Shown one piece after another: positions 1 to 5,899 of a stretch of DNA of 10,994 bases (position 1 is the first letter of the stretch; every line of letters begins with the position of its first letter). The position numbers and the translations under genes are program-made. The notes under the pieces are model-generated. The model was not told the DNA's origin. It saw only the letters and a list, made by a program, of their open reading frames with translations, and did no database searches. The DNA is from JAVXTH01 sp036642795 (lineage in GTDB: Bacteria; Bacillota_I; Bacilli_A; Erysipelotrichales; Erysipelotrichaceae), in assembly GCA_036642795.1 (NCBI GenBank), contig JAVXTH010000039.1, forward strand, positions 1-10,994, written 5' to 3'.

Positions 1-19
1 AGATAGCACGCTGCCAGGT
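1..19 (+). rRNA. rrf: 5S ribosomal RNA, 3' end only (partial)
   Basis: The first ~19 bases, including TAGCACGCTGCCAGG, match the conserved 3' end of bacterial 5S rRNA, which in Bacillota typically reads GAGTAGAACGTTGCCAGG. A rho-independent terminator starts five bases later, as expected at the end of an rRNA operon. The rest of the gene lies outside the window. The mature 3' end, placed near position 19, is approximate. The call rests on motif memory over a short stretch, so it is likely rather than certain. Confidence 0.75.
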
Positions 20-23
20 AATC

Positions 24-50
24 GACTCACTTTACAGTGAGTCTTTTTTT
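24..50 (+). terminator. Rho-independent terminator of the rRNA operon
   Basis: A 7-bp perfect stem, GACTCAC (24-30) with GTGAGTC (37-43), closes a 6-base loop and is followed by seven T. It sits directly after the 5S 3' end and before the tsaE promoter, separating the two transcription units. Confidence 0.9.
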
Positions 51-69
51 ATGAATTCTATTTATTTTG

Positions 70-78
70 TGTTATAAT
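70..78 (+). promoter_or_regulatory. Extended -10 promoter of the tsaE operon
   Basis: TGTTATAAT combines a perfect -10 hexamer (73-78) with an upstream TG, the extended -10 arrangement. No good -35 box is seen 16-18 bases upstream, where the sequence is in the terminator T-tract and following bases, which fits an extended -10 promoter. Transcription would start near 85, giving a leader of about 33 bases to the chosen tsaE start. Confidence 0.7.
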
Positions 79-117
79 AATTAAGCTTTAATGAAAATGA
101 TTATGGGAAGGAACATT

Positions 118-567
118 ATGAATAAAACTTTTAAGATTGAAACAAAAGAAGATACAAAACGCTTTGCCCAAAAACTTGCCAAGCTAATTACACCACATTT
201 TTTAATTACGATGAGTGGTGATTTAGGGGCAGGAAAAACAACCTTTACCAAAGCATTAGGTTTGGCATTAGGAGTAAGCAAAACAATTAATTCACCAACC
301 TTTACCATTCTTAAAATATATCAAGGAATTATGCCAATTTATCATATGGATGCTTATCGTTTAGAGGGCCTTCATCAAGAACTTGGTTTTGAAGAAGTAT
401 TTGAAGATGATGGTTTATGTGTTGTTGAATGGTCACAATATATTGATGAACAATTACCAAAAGAGCGATTACATATTACGATTGAAATGGGAATTGATGA
501 AGCACGAATCTTTAATGTTGAGGCAATCGGACCTCTTTATGAGAAAGTATTGGAGGCATTACAATGA
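118..567 (+). CDS. tsaE: tRNA threonylcarbamoyladenosine biosynthesis ATPase TsaE
   Basis: TsaE is the small P-loop ATPase that binds the TsaB-TsaD complex and is needed for turnover in t6A37 synthesis on ANN-decoding tRNAs in the cytoplasm. The 149-residue product shows the Walker A loop GDLGAGKTT at residues 34-42, the family segment NSPTFT at 58-63, HMDAYRL at 76-82 and a Walker B-like VVEW at 102-105. The length is usual for the family (about 150). The start at 118 is chosen because GGGAAGGA (105-112) lies 5 bases upstream. An in-frame ATG at 91 would add nine residues but has no ribosome binding site and sits almost at the predicted transcript start. It is the first gene of a four-gene operon and overlaps tsaB by 4 bases (ATGA), implying translational coupling. 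Confidence 0.95.
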   Translation: MNKTFKIETKEDTKRFAQKLAKLITPHFLITMSGDLGAGKTTFTKALGLALGVSKTINSPTFTILKIYQGIMPIYHMDAYRLEGLHQELGFEEVFEDDGLCVVEWSQYIDEQLPKERLHITIEMGIDEARIFNVEAIGPLYEKVLEALQ

Positions 568-1166
568 AAATATTATGTATGGATAGTTCCCATCGTTATT
601 TAGTACTTGGACTTTATGAAAACGATCAACTTGTCGCAGGTGTTTCTTTTTCTGCTTGGAAAAAGCAATCCGAAACTTTATTCCCTGAATTAATCAAATT
701 AATGAAACAAGCAAATTGGGAAAGTGAAGATATTGAAGCAATTGTAATCAGTGATGGACCGGGAAGTTATACTGGTGTCAGAATCGCAATGAGTGTTGCG
801 AAAGTATTTTGCACAACGATGGACATTCCACTTTATCGAATTTCTACCTTGTTACTCTATGCAGGCCTGAAAGAAAATGTTTTAACCTTATTGGATGCTC
901 GTAGTAATCGTGCTTATGTTGGCTTAATTCATGCAGGTAAGTTTCTAAAGGATGCTAGCATTATGACATTAGATGAAGTAAAAGCGATGCTTCAAGAAAC
1001 ATCCTATGAAGTCGTTGGGGATCGTGATTTGCTTGATCTAGAAACGCAAGAAGTTGATTTCTTAAAGAATTTTATTGATTTAAAAGATCAATGGATTAAA
1101 GTTGAAAATATTCATACGCTTGTTCCTTATTATTTAAAGGATCAAAGTGCTTATAAGGTAAAGTAA
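564..1166 (+). CDS. tsaB: t6A synthesis complex scaffold protein TsaB
   Basis: TsaB is an inactive ASKHA-fold paralogue of TsaD that dimerises with it and holds TsaE in the bacterial t6A synthase. The 200-residue product has the signature GPGSYTGVRI at residues 65-74, the LDAR segment at 110-113 and a C-terminal PYYLKD, the usual end motif of the family. Characterised homologues are about 230 residues, so this copy has a reduced C-terminal subdomain, visible as a short stretch between LDAR and PYYLKD. The start follows TGGAGG (551-556) with a 7-base gap and overlaps the tsaE stop. The next gene, rimI, begins on the base after its stop codon. The neighbouring tsaE and tsaD make the assignment secure. 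Confidence 0.95.
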   Translation: MKILCMDSSHRYLVLGLYENDQLVAGVSFSAWKKQSETLFPELIKLMKQANWESEDIEAIVISDGPGSYTGVRIAMSVAKVFCTTMDIPLYRISTLLLYAGLKENVLTLLDARSNRAYVGLIHAGKFLKDASIMTLDEVKAMLQETSYEVVGDRDLLDLETQEVDFLKNFIDLKDQWIKVENIHTLVPYYLKDQSAYKVK

Positions 1167-1610
1167 ATGATTGAACAAATGCAAGAAAAAGATTTAATAG
1201 AAGTTACTTCTTTAGAAGACCAAGTCCTTCATGGACGTTGGGATTATGATCAATTCTTATATGAACTTCAACAAAATGAATTTGCTCATTTAAATGTAAT
1301 TCGAAACGATGAAGAACTTATTGGTTTTATTGATTATTGGATTACCTTTGAAGTTTGCCAACTGGCAAGCCTTGCGATTCATCCAAAATTTCAACGACTT
1401 GGTTATGCGAGAGCCTTCATGCAAGATATGGAAATAAAAGCAGCGAATGAAAAATGCGAAAGCGTTCAATTAGAAGTAAGAATTACAAATGATAAAGCAA
1501 TCAATTTTTATAAATCTTTAGGTTATTTTCAAATTAATATTCGTAAGAATTATTATGGAGATACCCATGAAGATGCCATTGTAATGGCAAAATCATTGGA
1601 GGTTAAATAA
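1167..1610 (+). CDS. rimI: Ribosomal protein S18-alanine N-acetyltransferase (RimI-type GNAT)
   Basis: This is a GCN5-related N-acetyltransferase of 147 residues, the normal RimI length. RimI transfers acetyl from acetyl-CoA to the N-terminal alanine of ribosomal protein S18, and some homologues act on other N-termini. The acetyl-CoA binding motif A is seen as LASLAIHPKFQRLGYAR at residues 66-82, where QRLGYA stands for the usual R/Q-x-x-G-x-G/A loop. The RimI-style C-terminal block LEVRITNDKAINFYKSLGY at 102-120 includes the conserved N, A and FY positions. The ATG abuts the tsaB stop, and AAGG (1155-1158) inside tsaB serves as ribosome binding site. Its position between tsaB and tsaD is the classic one in Bacillota, which supports RimI over a generic acetyltransferase. 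Confidence 0.9.
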   Translation: MIEQMQEKDLIEVTSLEDQVLHGRWDYDQFLYELQQNEFAHLNVIRNDEELIGFIDYWITFEVCQLASLAIHPKFQRLGYARAFMQDMEIKAANEKCESVQLEVRITNDKAINFYKSLGYFQINIRKNYYGDTHEDAIVMAKSLEVK

Positions 1611-2618
1611 ATGGAACATTCTAAAATATTGGCAATTGAATCAAGTTGTGATGAAACAGCAGTCGCAATTATTGAAAATGGAAATCAAATCAAAGCGAAC
1701 ATCGTCGCTTCACAAATTGATGTTCATAAGGAGTTTGGTGGTGTAATTCCAGAAGTTGCATCACGAATCCATGTTGAGAATATATCGATGGTTCTTCACC
1801 AAGCACTTCAAGAAGCAAAGATGAGTGTAGCGGACATGGATGCGATTGTAGTCTCTCAAGGACCTGGCTTAGTCGGTTCTTTGCATGTTGGTGTACAAGC
1901 CGCAAAAACGCTTGCGTTTGCTTTTCATAAACCATTGATTGGAATTCATCATATTGCGGGTCATATTTACGCAAATAAACTAGTCGGTGAATTAAAATTC
2001 CCGCTGCTTGCCCTTGTCGTATCGGGGGGGCACAGTGAGCTTGTCTATATGAGTGAAGACTGGAAGTTTGAAATCTTAGGTTGTACACAAGATGATGCGA
2101 TTGGAGAAGCTTACGATAAAGTAGCACGCGTGATGGGCTTACCTTATCCTGGTGGTCCTCAAATTGATCGACTTGCGAAATCTGGACATAATGTATATAA
2201 ATTACCTACCCCTAAAACCGAAGGTGAATTAGATTTTTCTTTCAGTGGATTAAAAAGTGGTGTATTACAGTTTATTGATCGCTGCGCGCGTAAAAACGAA
2301 AGTTATGTAAGTGCAGATCTAGCTGCTTCTTTTCAAGAAACAGCCTTAGCCTTATTGCTTTCTAAGTTAGAAAAAGCAATTGATTTAAAACAACCAGCTC
2401 AAGTAGTCTTAGCGGGAGGGGTTGCTGCTAATTCTCGTTTACGTGAATTAGTAACACAAGTTATGGAAGAAAAATATCCTGATATAAGTTGTATTATCCC
2501 ACCATTATCTTGTTGTACCGATAATGCAGCGATGATTGGTGTTGCGGGAAGCATTGCTTTTGAAAAGGGATATCGCAGTGATTTTGATTTAACTGCAGAT
2601 CCTGGAATGGAACTTTGA
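1611..2618 (+). CDS. tsaD: tRNA N6-adenosine threonylcarbamoyltransferase TsaD
   Basis: TsaD (formerly Gcp/YgjD) transfers the threonylcarbamoyl group from threonylcarbamoyl-AMP to A37 of tRNA, working with TsaB and TsaE. The 335-residue product is full length. Visible motifs are AIESSCDET at residues 8-16, GPGLVGSL at 84-91, the metal-binding HIAGH with His114 and His118, VVSGGH at 136-141, the glycine-rich LAGGVAANSRL at 267-277, and CTDNAAMIG at 302-310 whose Asp304 is the expected third metal ligand. All catalytic landmarks are intact. The ATG directly follows the rimI stop, with GGAGG at 1598-1602. A run of seven G at 2024-2030 encodes Ser-Gly-Gly of VVSGGH. It is the last gene of the tsaE operon; no convincing terminator follows. 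Confidence 0.97.
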   Translation: MEHSKILAIESSCDETAVAIIENGNQIKANIVASQIDVHKEFGGVIPEVASRIHVENISMVLHQALQEAKMSVADMDAIVVSQGPGLVGSLHVGVQAAKTLAFAFHKPLIGIHHIAGHIYANKLVGELKFPLLALVVSGGHSELVYMSEDWKFEILGCTQDDAIGEAYDKVARVMGLPYPGGPQIDRLAKSGHNVYKLPTPKTEGELDFSFSGLKSGVLQFIDRCARKNESYVSADLAASFQETALALLLSKLEKAIDLKQPAQVVLAGGVAANSRLRELVTQVMEEKYPDISCIIPPLSCCTDNAAMIGVAGSIAFEKGYRSDFDLTADPGMEL

Positions 2619-2651
2619 ATATTTCATAAGTTATAGATGAGTAAATATTCA
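2616..2651. repeat. 9-bp inverted repeat between tsaD and rex
   Basis: TGAATATTT (2616-2624) is repeated inverted as AAATATTCA (2643-2651) across an 18-base spacer. The left arm begins at the tsaD stop codon and the right arm overlaps the predicted rex -35 box. No T-tract follows, so it is not a standard terminator. It could be a weak RNA hairpin or paired operator half-sites. Confidence 0.45.
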
Positions 2652-2654
2652 CAA
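2637..2654. promoter_or_regulatory. Possible Rex operator (imperfect)
   Basis: The known Rex palindrome has the form TTGTGAA-N4-TTCACAA. Here the right half TTCACAA is perfect (2648-2654). The left half at the correct spacing, ATGAGTA (2637-2643), matches at 4 of 7 positions. The site overlaps the -35 box of the rex promoter, where a repressor would block transcription. This would mean Rex autoregulation under oxidised conditions. One half is weak, so the call is tentative. Confidence 0.35.
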
Positions 2655-2676
2655 AGTCAGTTTAATATGATATACT
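2648..2676 (+). promoter_or_regulatory. Promoter of rex
   Basis: TTCACA (2648-2653, 5 of 6 to the -35 consensus) is followed after exactly 17 bases by TATACT (2671-2676, 5 of 6 to the -10 consensus). An upstream TG at 2668-2669 gives an extended -10. The predicted start near 2683 leaves a leader of only about 10 bases before the rex ATG. Confidence 0.65.
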
Positions 2677-2692
2677 GAAACAGGTGATTATA

Positions 2693-3316
2693 ATGGCAAA
2701 TAAGAATGTCCCAAAAGCGACATTACAAAGATATCCAGTTTATTTAAAAGCCTTAAGAAAATTGAATAATAGCAAGGTTGAACGCATTATGTCCAAAGAA
2801 CTTGCCAGTGTGGTTAATATTGAACCAACTACGATTCGTCGTGATTTTTCTTTCTTAGGAAACTTAGGTAAACAGGGTTATGGTTATGAAGTAAAACGTT
2901 TAATCGATATTTTTAATCAAGAATTAGGAATGGATTTCGATGAGAAAATTATATTAGTTGGTGCAGGTAATATGGGTAGAGCATTGATGAAATATAATAA
3001 ATGGGATTATGTTGTAGGTGAAATAGCTTGCGCATTTGATATTAATCCGGACCGACAGGGAGTTCGCTTCGGTATTCCTGTTTATGATTTAAAAGACTTA
3101 GAAGAAAAGATTCCCGAAGGTTGTCGAATTGCGATTTTGGCGATTTCGAATAACATTCAAAGTACGGTGGATCGACTTACAAAATGTGGTATTGTTGGTT
3201 TAGTTGACTTTACCCATGAACATATTCAAGTACCAAAAGGTGTTCGACTAAAAGCAGTTGATGTTGTTTCATCCATTCAAGAATTAGTATTTGAAACTAA
3301 TTCAATTAATCAATAA
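2693..3316 (+). CDS. rex: Redox-sensing transcriptional repressor Rex
   Basis: Rex is a homodimeric cytoplasmic repressor that binds DNA when NADH is low and releases it when NADH rises, controlling fermentation and anaerobic NAD+-regenerating genes. The 207-residue product has the N-terminal winged helix with the diagnostic TTIRRDFSFLGNLGKQGYGY at residues 46-65, then a Rossmann domain with the glycine-rich loop GAGNMGRAL at 90-98 (usual form GxGNLGxAL) and FDINPD at 115-120 ending the second strand. Start: ATG at 2693 follows AGGTGAT (2682-2688). An in-frame GTG at 2684 lies within that ribosome binding site and would add MII, so it is rejected. A separate promoter precedes the gene, though read-through from tsaD is possible. 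rex also lies near the tsa genes in B. subtilis. Confidence 0.95.
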   Translation: MANKNVPKATLQRYPVYLKALRKLNNSKVERIMSKELASVVNIEPTTIRRDFSFLGNLGKQGYGYEVKRLIDIFNQELGMDFDEKIILVGAGNMGRALMKYNKWDYVVGEIACAFDINPDRQGVRFGIPVYDLKDLEEKIPEGCRIAILAISNNIQSTVDRLTKCGIVGLVDFTHEHIQVPKGVRLKAVDVVSSIQELVFETNSINQ

Positions 3317-3553
3317 AGACAAAGACCCAAAGCCTTATCTTCAATAGCTATAAAAAAGCGACTCTGTGATCGTGTAAGTCAGAGATTATAGCGAATTTAA
3401 GGAAACACTTGGTGAGTTGAATCGGAGAAATTAAGTAGACGATTCCGCATCGAAGATGCGTTAACAAAAGTAAGATGCATCAATTTATTGATGAATCAGG
3501 ATGGCACCGCGTAAGGCGTTTTACGTTCCTGTAACTAGGAACGTTTTTTTATT
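3317..3553 (+). promoter_or_regulatory. T-box riboswitch (tRNA-Asn) upstream of asnS
   Basis: This leader senses uncharged tRNA and controls asnS by antitermination. Stem I spans about 3327-3412: CCAA/TTGG base, CCTTA (3333-3337) with TAAGG (3398-3402), GCTATAA (3347-3353) with TTATAGC (3386-3392), and an apex CTCTG/CAGAG preceded by AGCGA with GTGTAAG in the loop, matching the usual distal T-box motifs. The specifier is AAC at 3404-3406, an asparagine codon, followed by A. Further hairpins lie at 3419-3445, 3446-3460 and 3478-3493. The T-box AGGATGGCACCGCG (3498-3511) forms the antiterminator: CAGGA (3497-3501) with TCCTG (3527-3531), bulge TGGCACC, and CGTAA (3510-3514) with TTACG (3521-3525). 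TGGC would pair with GCCA of tRNA-Asn. A weak promoter candidate is TTGAAA (3291) with TAAAGA (3314) at the end of rex. Confidence 0.93.
3523..3550 (+). terminator. T-box-controlled terminator (attenuator) of asnS
   Basis: ACGTTCCT (3523-3530) pairs perfectly with AGGAACGT (3537-3544) over a 6-base loop, followed by a T run to 3550. Its left arm contains the TCCT needed by the antiterminator, so the two structures exclude each other. It forms when tRNA-Asn is charged and stops transcription just before the asnS ribosome binding site. Confidence 0.92.
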
Positions 3554-3565
3554 AGGAGGATAATT

Positions 3566-4951
3566 ATGTTTGAATTTATTACCGTGAGAGAGTTATATGA
3601 AATATTGATGTCAGGTTCCCATGTGGAATTAGATGGCATTGAATATGTTCAGTTACAAGGATGGATTCGTACCAATCGTTGTAATGGGAAATTAGGTTTT
3701 ATTGAATTAAATGATGGAACTTATTTTAGAAACATTCAATTGGTTTATAGTGAAGGAATGAAAGACTTTGAAAAAGTATCTCATTTCCGTAGTGGTGTTG
3801 CGATTAGCGCAATGGGTAAATTTGTATTAACGCCAGATGGAAAACAAGCATTTGAAATTCAACTAAATGAAGTTATTTTAGAAGGGGATTGTGATGAAGA
3901 TTATCCTTTACAGAAAAAACGTCATAGTTTTGAATACATGCGTGAAATTGCTCATTTAAGACCAAGAGCAAATACGTTCTATGCGATTTATCGTTTGCGT
4001 TCGGTACTTTCTATGGGCATTCATGAATTCTTCCAAAATCAAGGATTTGTCTATGTACATACACCAATTATTACCGGTAATGATGGGGAAGGTGCAGGAG
4101 AAATCTTCCATGTTACGACAAAAGATAAAGAAGGAAAACATAACAATGATTTCTTTGGGAAACCAGGTTTTCTAACGGTTACCGGTCAATTACATGTCGA
4201 AGCGTTTGCTTTAGCTTTCCGTGATGTTTATACGTTTGGCCCTGCCTTTCGTGCGGAGAACTCAAATACGCCACGTCATGGTTCTGAGTTTTGGATGGTC
4301 GAACCAGAAATTGCGTTTGCGGATTTAGATGACAATATGGATTTAATTGAAGATATGGTTAAATTCTGTATTACTTATGTATTAGAGAATGCTCCAGAAG
4401 AAATGAAATTCTTTAATGAAATGATTGATAAAGATGCCATCAATCGCATCACAAAAGTTAGAGATAGTGAATTTAAACGAATGAGTTATGATGAAGCGAT
4501 TGAACTATTGAAAAAAGCGGATGTGAAATTTGATTATCCGGTTGAATGGGGTATCGATTTACAATCCGAACATGAGCGTTATATTTGTGAGAAAGTAATT
4601 GAAGGCCCGGTCTTCTTAACCGATTATCCTAAAGATATTAAAGCCTTTTATATGCGCTTAAATGAAGATGGAAAAACCGTTGCTGCCTGTGATTTATTAG
4701 TTCCAGGAGTTGGTGAATTAGTTGGTGGTTCACAGCGTGAAGAGCGTTATGAAATGCTCGAAAAGCGCATGAAAGAAATGGGAATGGCACAAGAATCCTT
4801 ACAATGGTATATGGATTTACGCCGTTTTGGTGGTTGTAAACACGCCGGCTTTGGTTTAGGCTTTGATCGTTTCTTAATGTATATCACAGGAATGGGCAAC
4901 ATTCGTGATGTTCAACCGTTCCCAAGAACGCCTAAGAACATGAATTTCTAA
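3566..4951 (+). CDS. asnS: Asparaginyl-tRNA synthetase
   Basis: This class IIb aminoacyl-tRNA synthetase charges tRNA-Asn with asparagine using ATP in the cytoplasm. At 461 residues it is close to E. coli AsnRS (466). An N-terminal OB-fold anticodon-binding domain lies at about residues 25-108 (VQLQGWIRTNR start). The catalytic core contains AHLRPRANTF at 129-138, a stretch typical of AsnRS, the segment GNDGEGAGEIF at 171-181, motif 2 around FRAENS at 228-233 with WMVEPE at 243-248, and motif 3 GLGFDR at 430-435 followed by RDVQPFPR. AsnRS is favoured over AspRS by the short length, the LRPR segment and the absence of the AspRS insertion. AGGAGG (3554-3559) lies 6 bases before the ATG. Expression is controlled by the T-box, and a strong terminator follows. 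Confidence 0.96.
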   Translation: MFEFITVRELYEILMSGSHVELDGIEYVQLQGWIRTNRCNGKLGFIELNDGTYFRNIQLVYSEGMKDFEKVSHFRSGVAISAMGKFVLTPDGKQAFEIQLNEVILEGDCDEDYPLQKKRHSFEYMREIAHLRPRANTFYAIYRLRSVLSMGIHEFFQNQGFVYVHTPIITGNDGEGAGEIFHVTTKDKEGKHNNDFFGKPGFLTVTGQLHVEAFALAFRDVYTFGPAFRAENSNTPRHGSEFWMVEPEIAFADLDDNMDLIEDMVKFCITYVLENAPEEMKFFNEMIDKDAINRITKVRDSEFKRMSYDEAIELLKKADVKFDYPVEWGIDLQSEHERYICEKVIEGPVFLTDYPKDIKAFYMRLNEDGKTVAACDLLVPGVGELVGGSQREERYEMLEKRMKEMGMAQESLQWYMDLRRFGGCKHAGFGLGFDRFLMYITGMGNIRDVQPFPRTPKNMNF

Positions 4952-4965
4952 AGTAAATCAGATCT

Positions 4966-5000
4966 AAATAAGACAGTTAAAAACTGTCTTATTTTCTTTA
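4966..5000 (+). terminator. Rho-independent terminator after asnS
   Basis: AAATAAGACAGTT (4966-4978) pairs perfectly with AACTGTCTTATTT (4982-4994) across a 3-base loop, giving a 13-bp stem followed by a T-rich tail (TTTTCTTT). The A-rich 5' arm means it may also work on the opposite strand. It separates asnS from the licD operon. Confidence 0.92.
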
Positions 5001-5006
5001 GTTAGG

Positions 5007-5035
5007 TTGTGATTACAAGCGAAATAAACTATAAT
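5007..5035 (+). promoter_or_regulatory. Promoter of the licD-amidase-ABC-F-oxidoreductase operon
   Basis: A perfect TATAAT (5030-5035) is preceded after 17 bases by TTGTGA (5007-5012, 4 of 6 to the -35 consensus). It lies right after the asnS terminator and before a good ribosome binding site. The predicted start near 5042 leaves a leader of about 11 bases. The -35 box is part of the near-palindrome TTGTGATTACAA (5007-5018), a possible operator. Confidence 0.7.
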
Positions 5036-5052
5036 AATAGCTAGGTGATGAC

Positions 5053-5880
5053 ATGGAAGAATATATTATTAAAAAGCGTAAGGATGGAAGTGTCGTTACG
5101 GTAAGATCGCTCCAATTAGTTTTATTGGAAATGTTAAAGGATATTGATAAACTTTGTCGTAACCATCATATTCCTTATTTTATGTCAGGTGGAAGTTGCC
5201 TTGGCGCGGTTCGTCATCAAGGCTTTATACCTTGGGATGATGATGCGGATATCTGTATGATGAGGGAAGACTATCTTGCCTTTCAAAAGGTTGTGAATGA
5301 ACTAGGAGATAAGTACTACACCCAAGATTTTGATCATGATACTCGTTATAATGTAGCGATACCAGCAATGAAAATTCGTTTGCGTGGTACGTATTGTAAG
5401 GAAGTTAACTTTATGTTAGAAAATCGTTGTGAAGGCGATGGTGTCTTTATTGATGTCTTTATTGCGGATTATGTCAGTGAAACAAAAAGCAAGGATCGAT
5501 TTTGGCGTTGCATTCAAATATTTCTAATGGTATTCATTACAATATTTGAAGTCTTACATATAAACCCAGTAGCTTTAAAACGTTTGTTTGTGAAGATTGC
5601 TAGATCTTATGGAGCTTCAAATAAAGATAGTTCCTTAATTGGTTATGAATTAACTTGGACCTTTGATTTATTAAAGAAACCAATTATCTATAAAAAGGAT
5701 GATATTTATCCAGTTCAATATGTACCATTTGAAGATACAACCTTACCAATCCCACGGATTCCTAAGTCGTTACTCGATGTGGAAGTAGGAACAACTTATA
5801 TGTCGTATCCACCAAAGAAAGAGCAAGAACCGAAGCATTTAGTCGATTTAAATTTAAACGGAGAAAATAAGATAAATTAA
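5053..5880 (+). CDS. LicD family phosphotransferase (phosphorylcholine-type transfer)
   Basis: LicD-family proteins are nucleotidyltransferase-fold enzymes that place phosphorylcholine or a related phospho-group on cell-surface glycans such as teichoic acids; the real substrate here is unknown. The 275-residue product has the family core YFMSGGSCLGAVRHQGFIPW at residues 42-61, running into DDDAD at 62-66 with the presumed metal-binding acidic residues, then GVFIDVFIADYV at 130-141 and a C-terminal VGTTYMSYPPKKEQEPKH at 245-262, which corresponds to the usual YGxYMxxPP...H ending. A hydrophobic stretch at about 154-170 may associate with the membrane. There is no signal peptide, so the active site is probably cytoplasmic. 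AGGTGAT (5043-5049) precedes the ATG. It is the first gene of a four-gene unit; the next gene starts 19 bases after its stop. Confidence 0.85.
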   Translation: MEEYIIKKRKDGSVVTVRSLQLVLLEMLKDIDKLCRNHHIPYFMSGGSCLGAVRHQGFIPWDDDADICMMREDYLAFQKVVNELGDKYYTQDFDHDTRYNVAIPAMKIRLRGTYCKEVNFMLENRCEGDGVFIDVFIADYVSETKSKDRFWRCIQIFLMVFITIFEVLHINPVALKRLFVKIARSYGASNKDSSLIGYELTWTFDLLKKPIIYKKDDIYPVQYVPFEDTTLPIPRIPKSLLDVEVGTTYMSYPPKKEQEPKHLVDLNLNGENKIN

Positions 5881-5899
5881 AGAAAGGGTAGTGATTATA

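Noticed and set aside
91..117. Upstream in-frame ATG for tsaE
   Set aside because: It has no ribosome binding site and lies about six bases after the predicted transcript start, while the ATG at 118 has GGGAAGGA at good spacing and matches the normal TsaE N-terminus.
1690..2127. 145-codon open frame on the minus strand inside tsaD
   Set aside because: It lies fully antisense to a well-conserved gene, with no ribosome binding site and a composition expected from a shadow frame.
2616..2651. Terminator between tsaD and rex
   Set aside because: The inverted repeat is AT-rich with an 18-base loop and no following T-tract, so it is listed only as a repeat.
2684..2692. GTG start for rex adding MII
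   Set aside because: The GTG is part of the AGGTGAT ribosome binding site of the ATG at 2693.
5891..5899. GTG start for the amidase-like gene adding MII
   Set aside because: It lies only two bases after AAAGGG. The same 14 bases, GTGATTATAATGGC, occur at rex, where they clearly form the ribosome-binding and start region.
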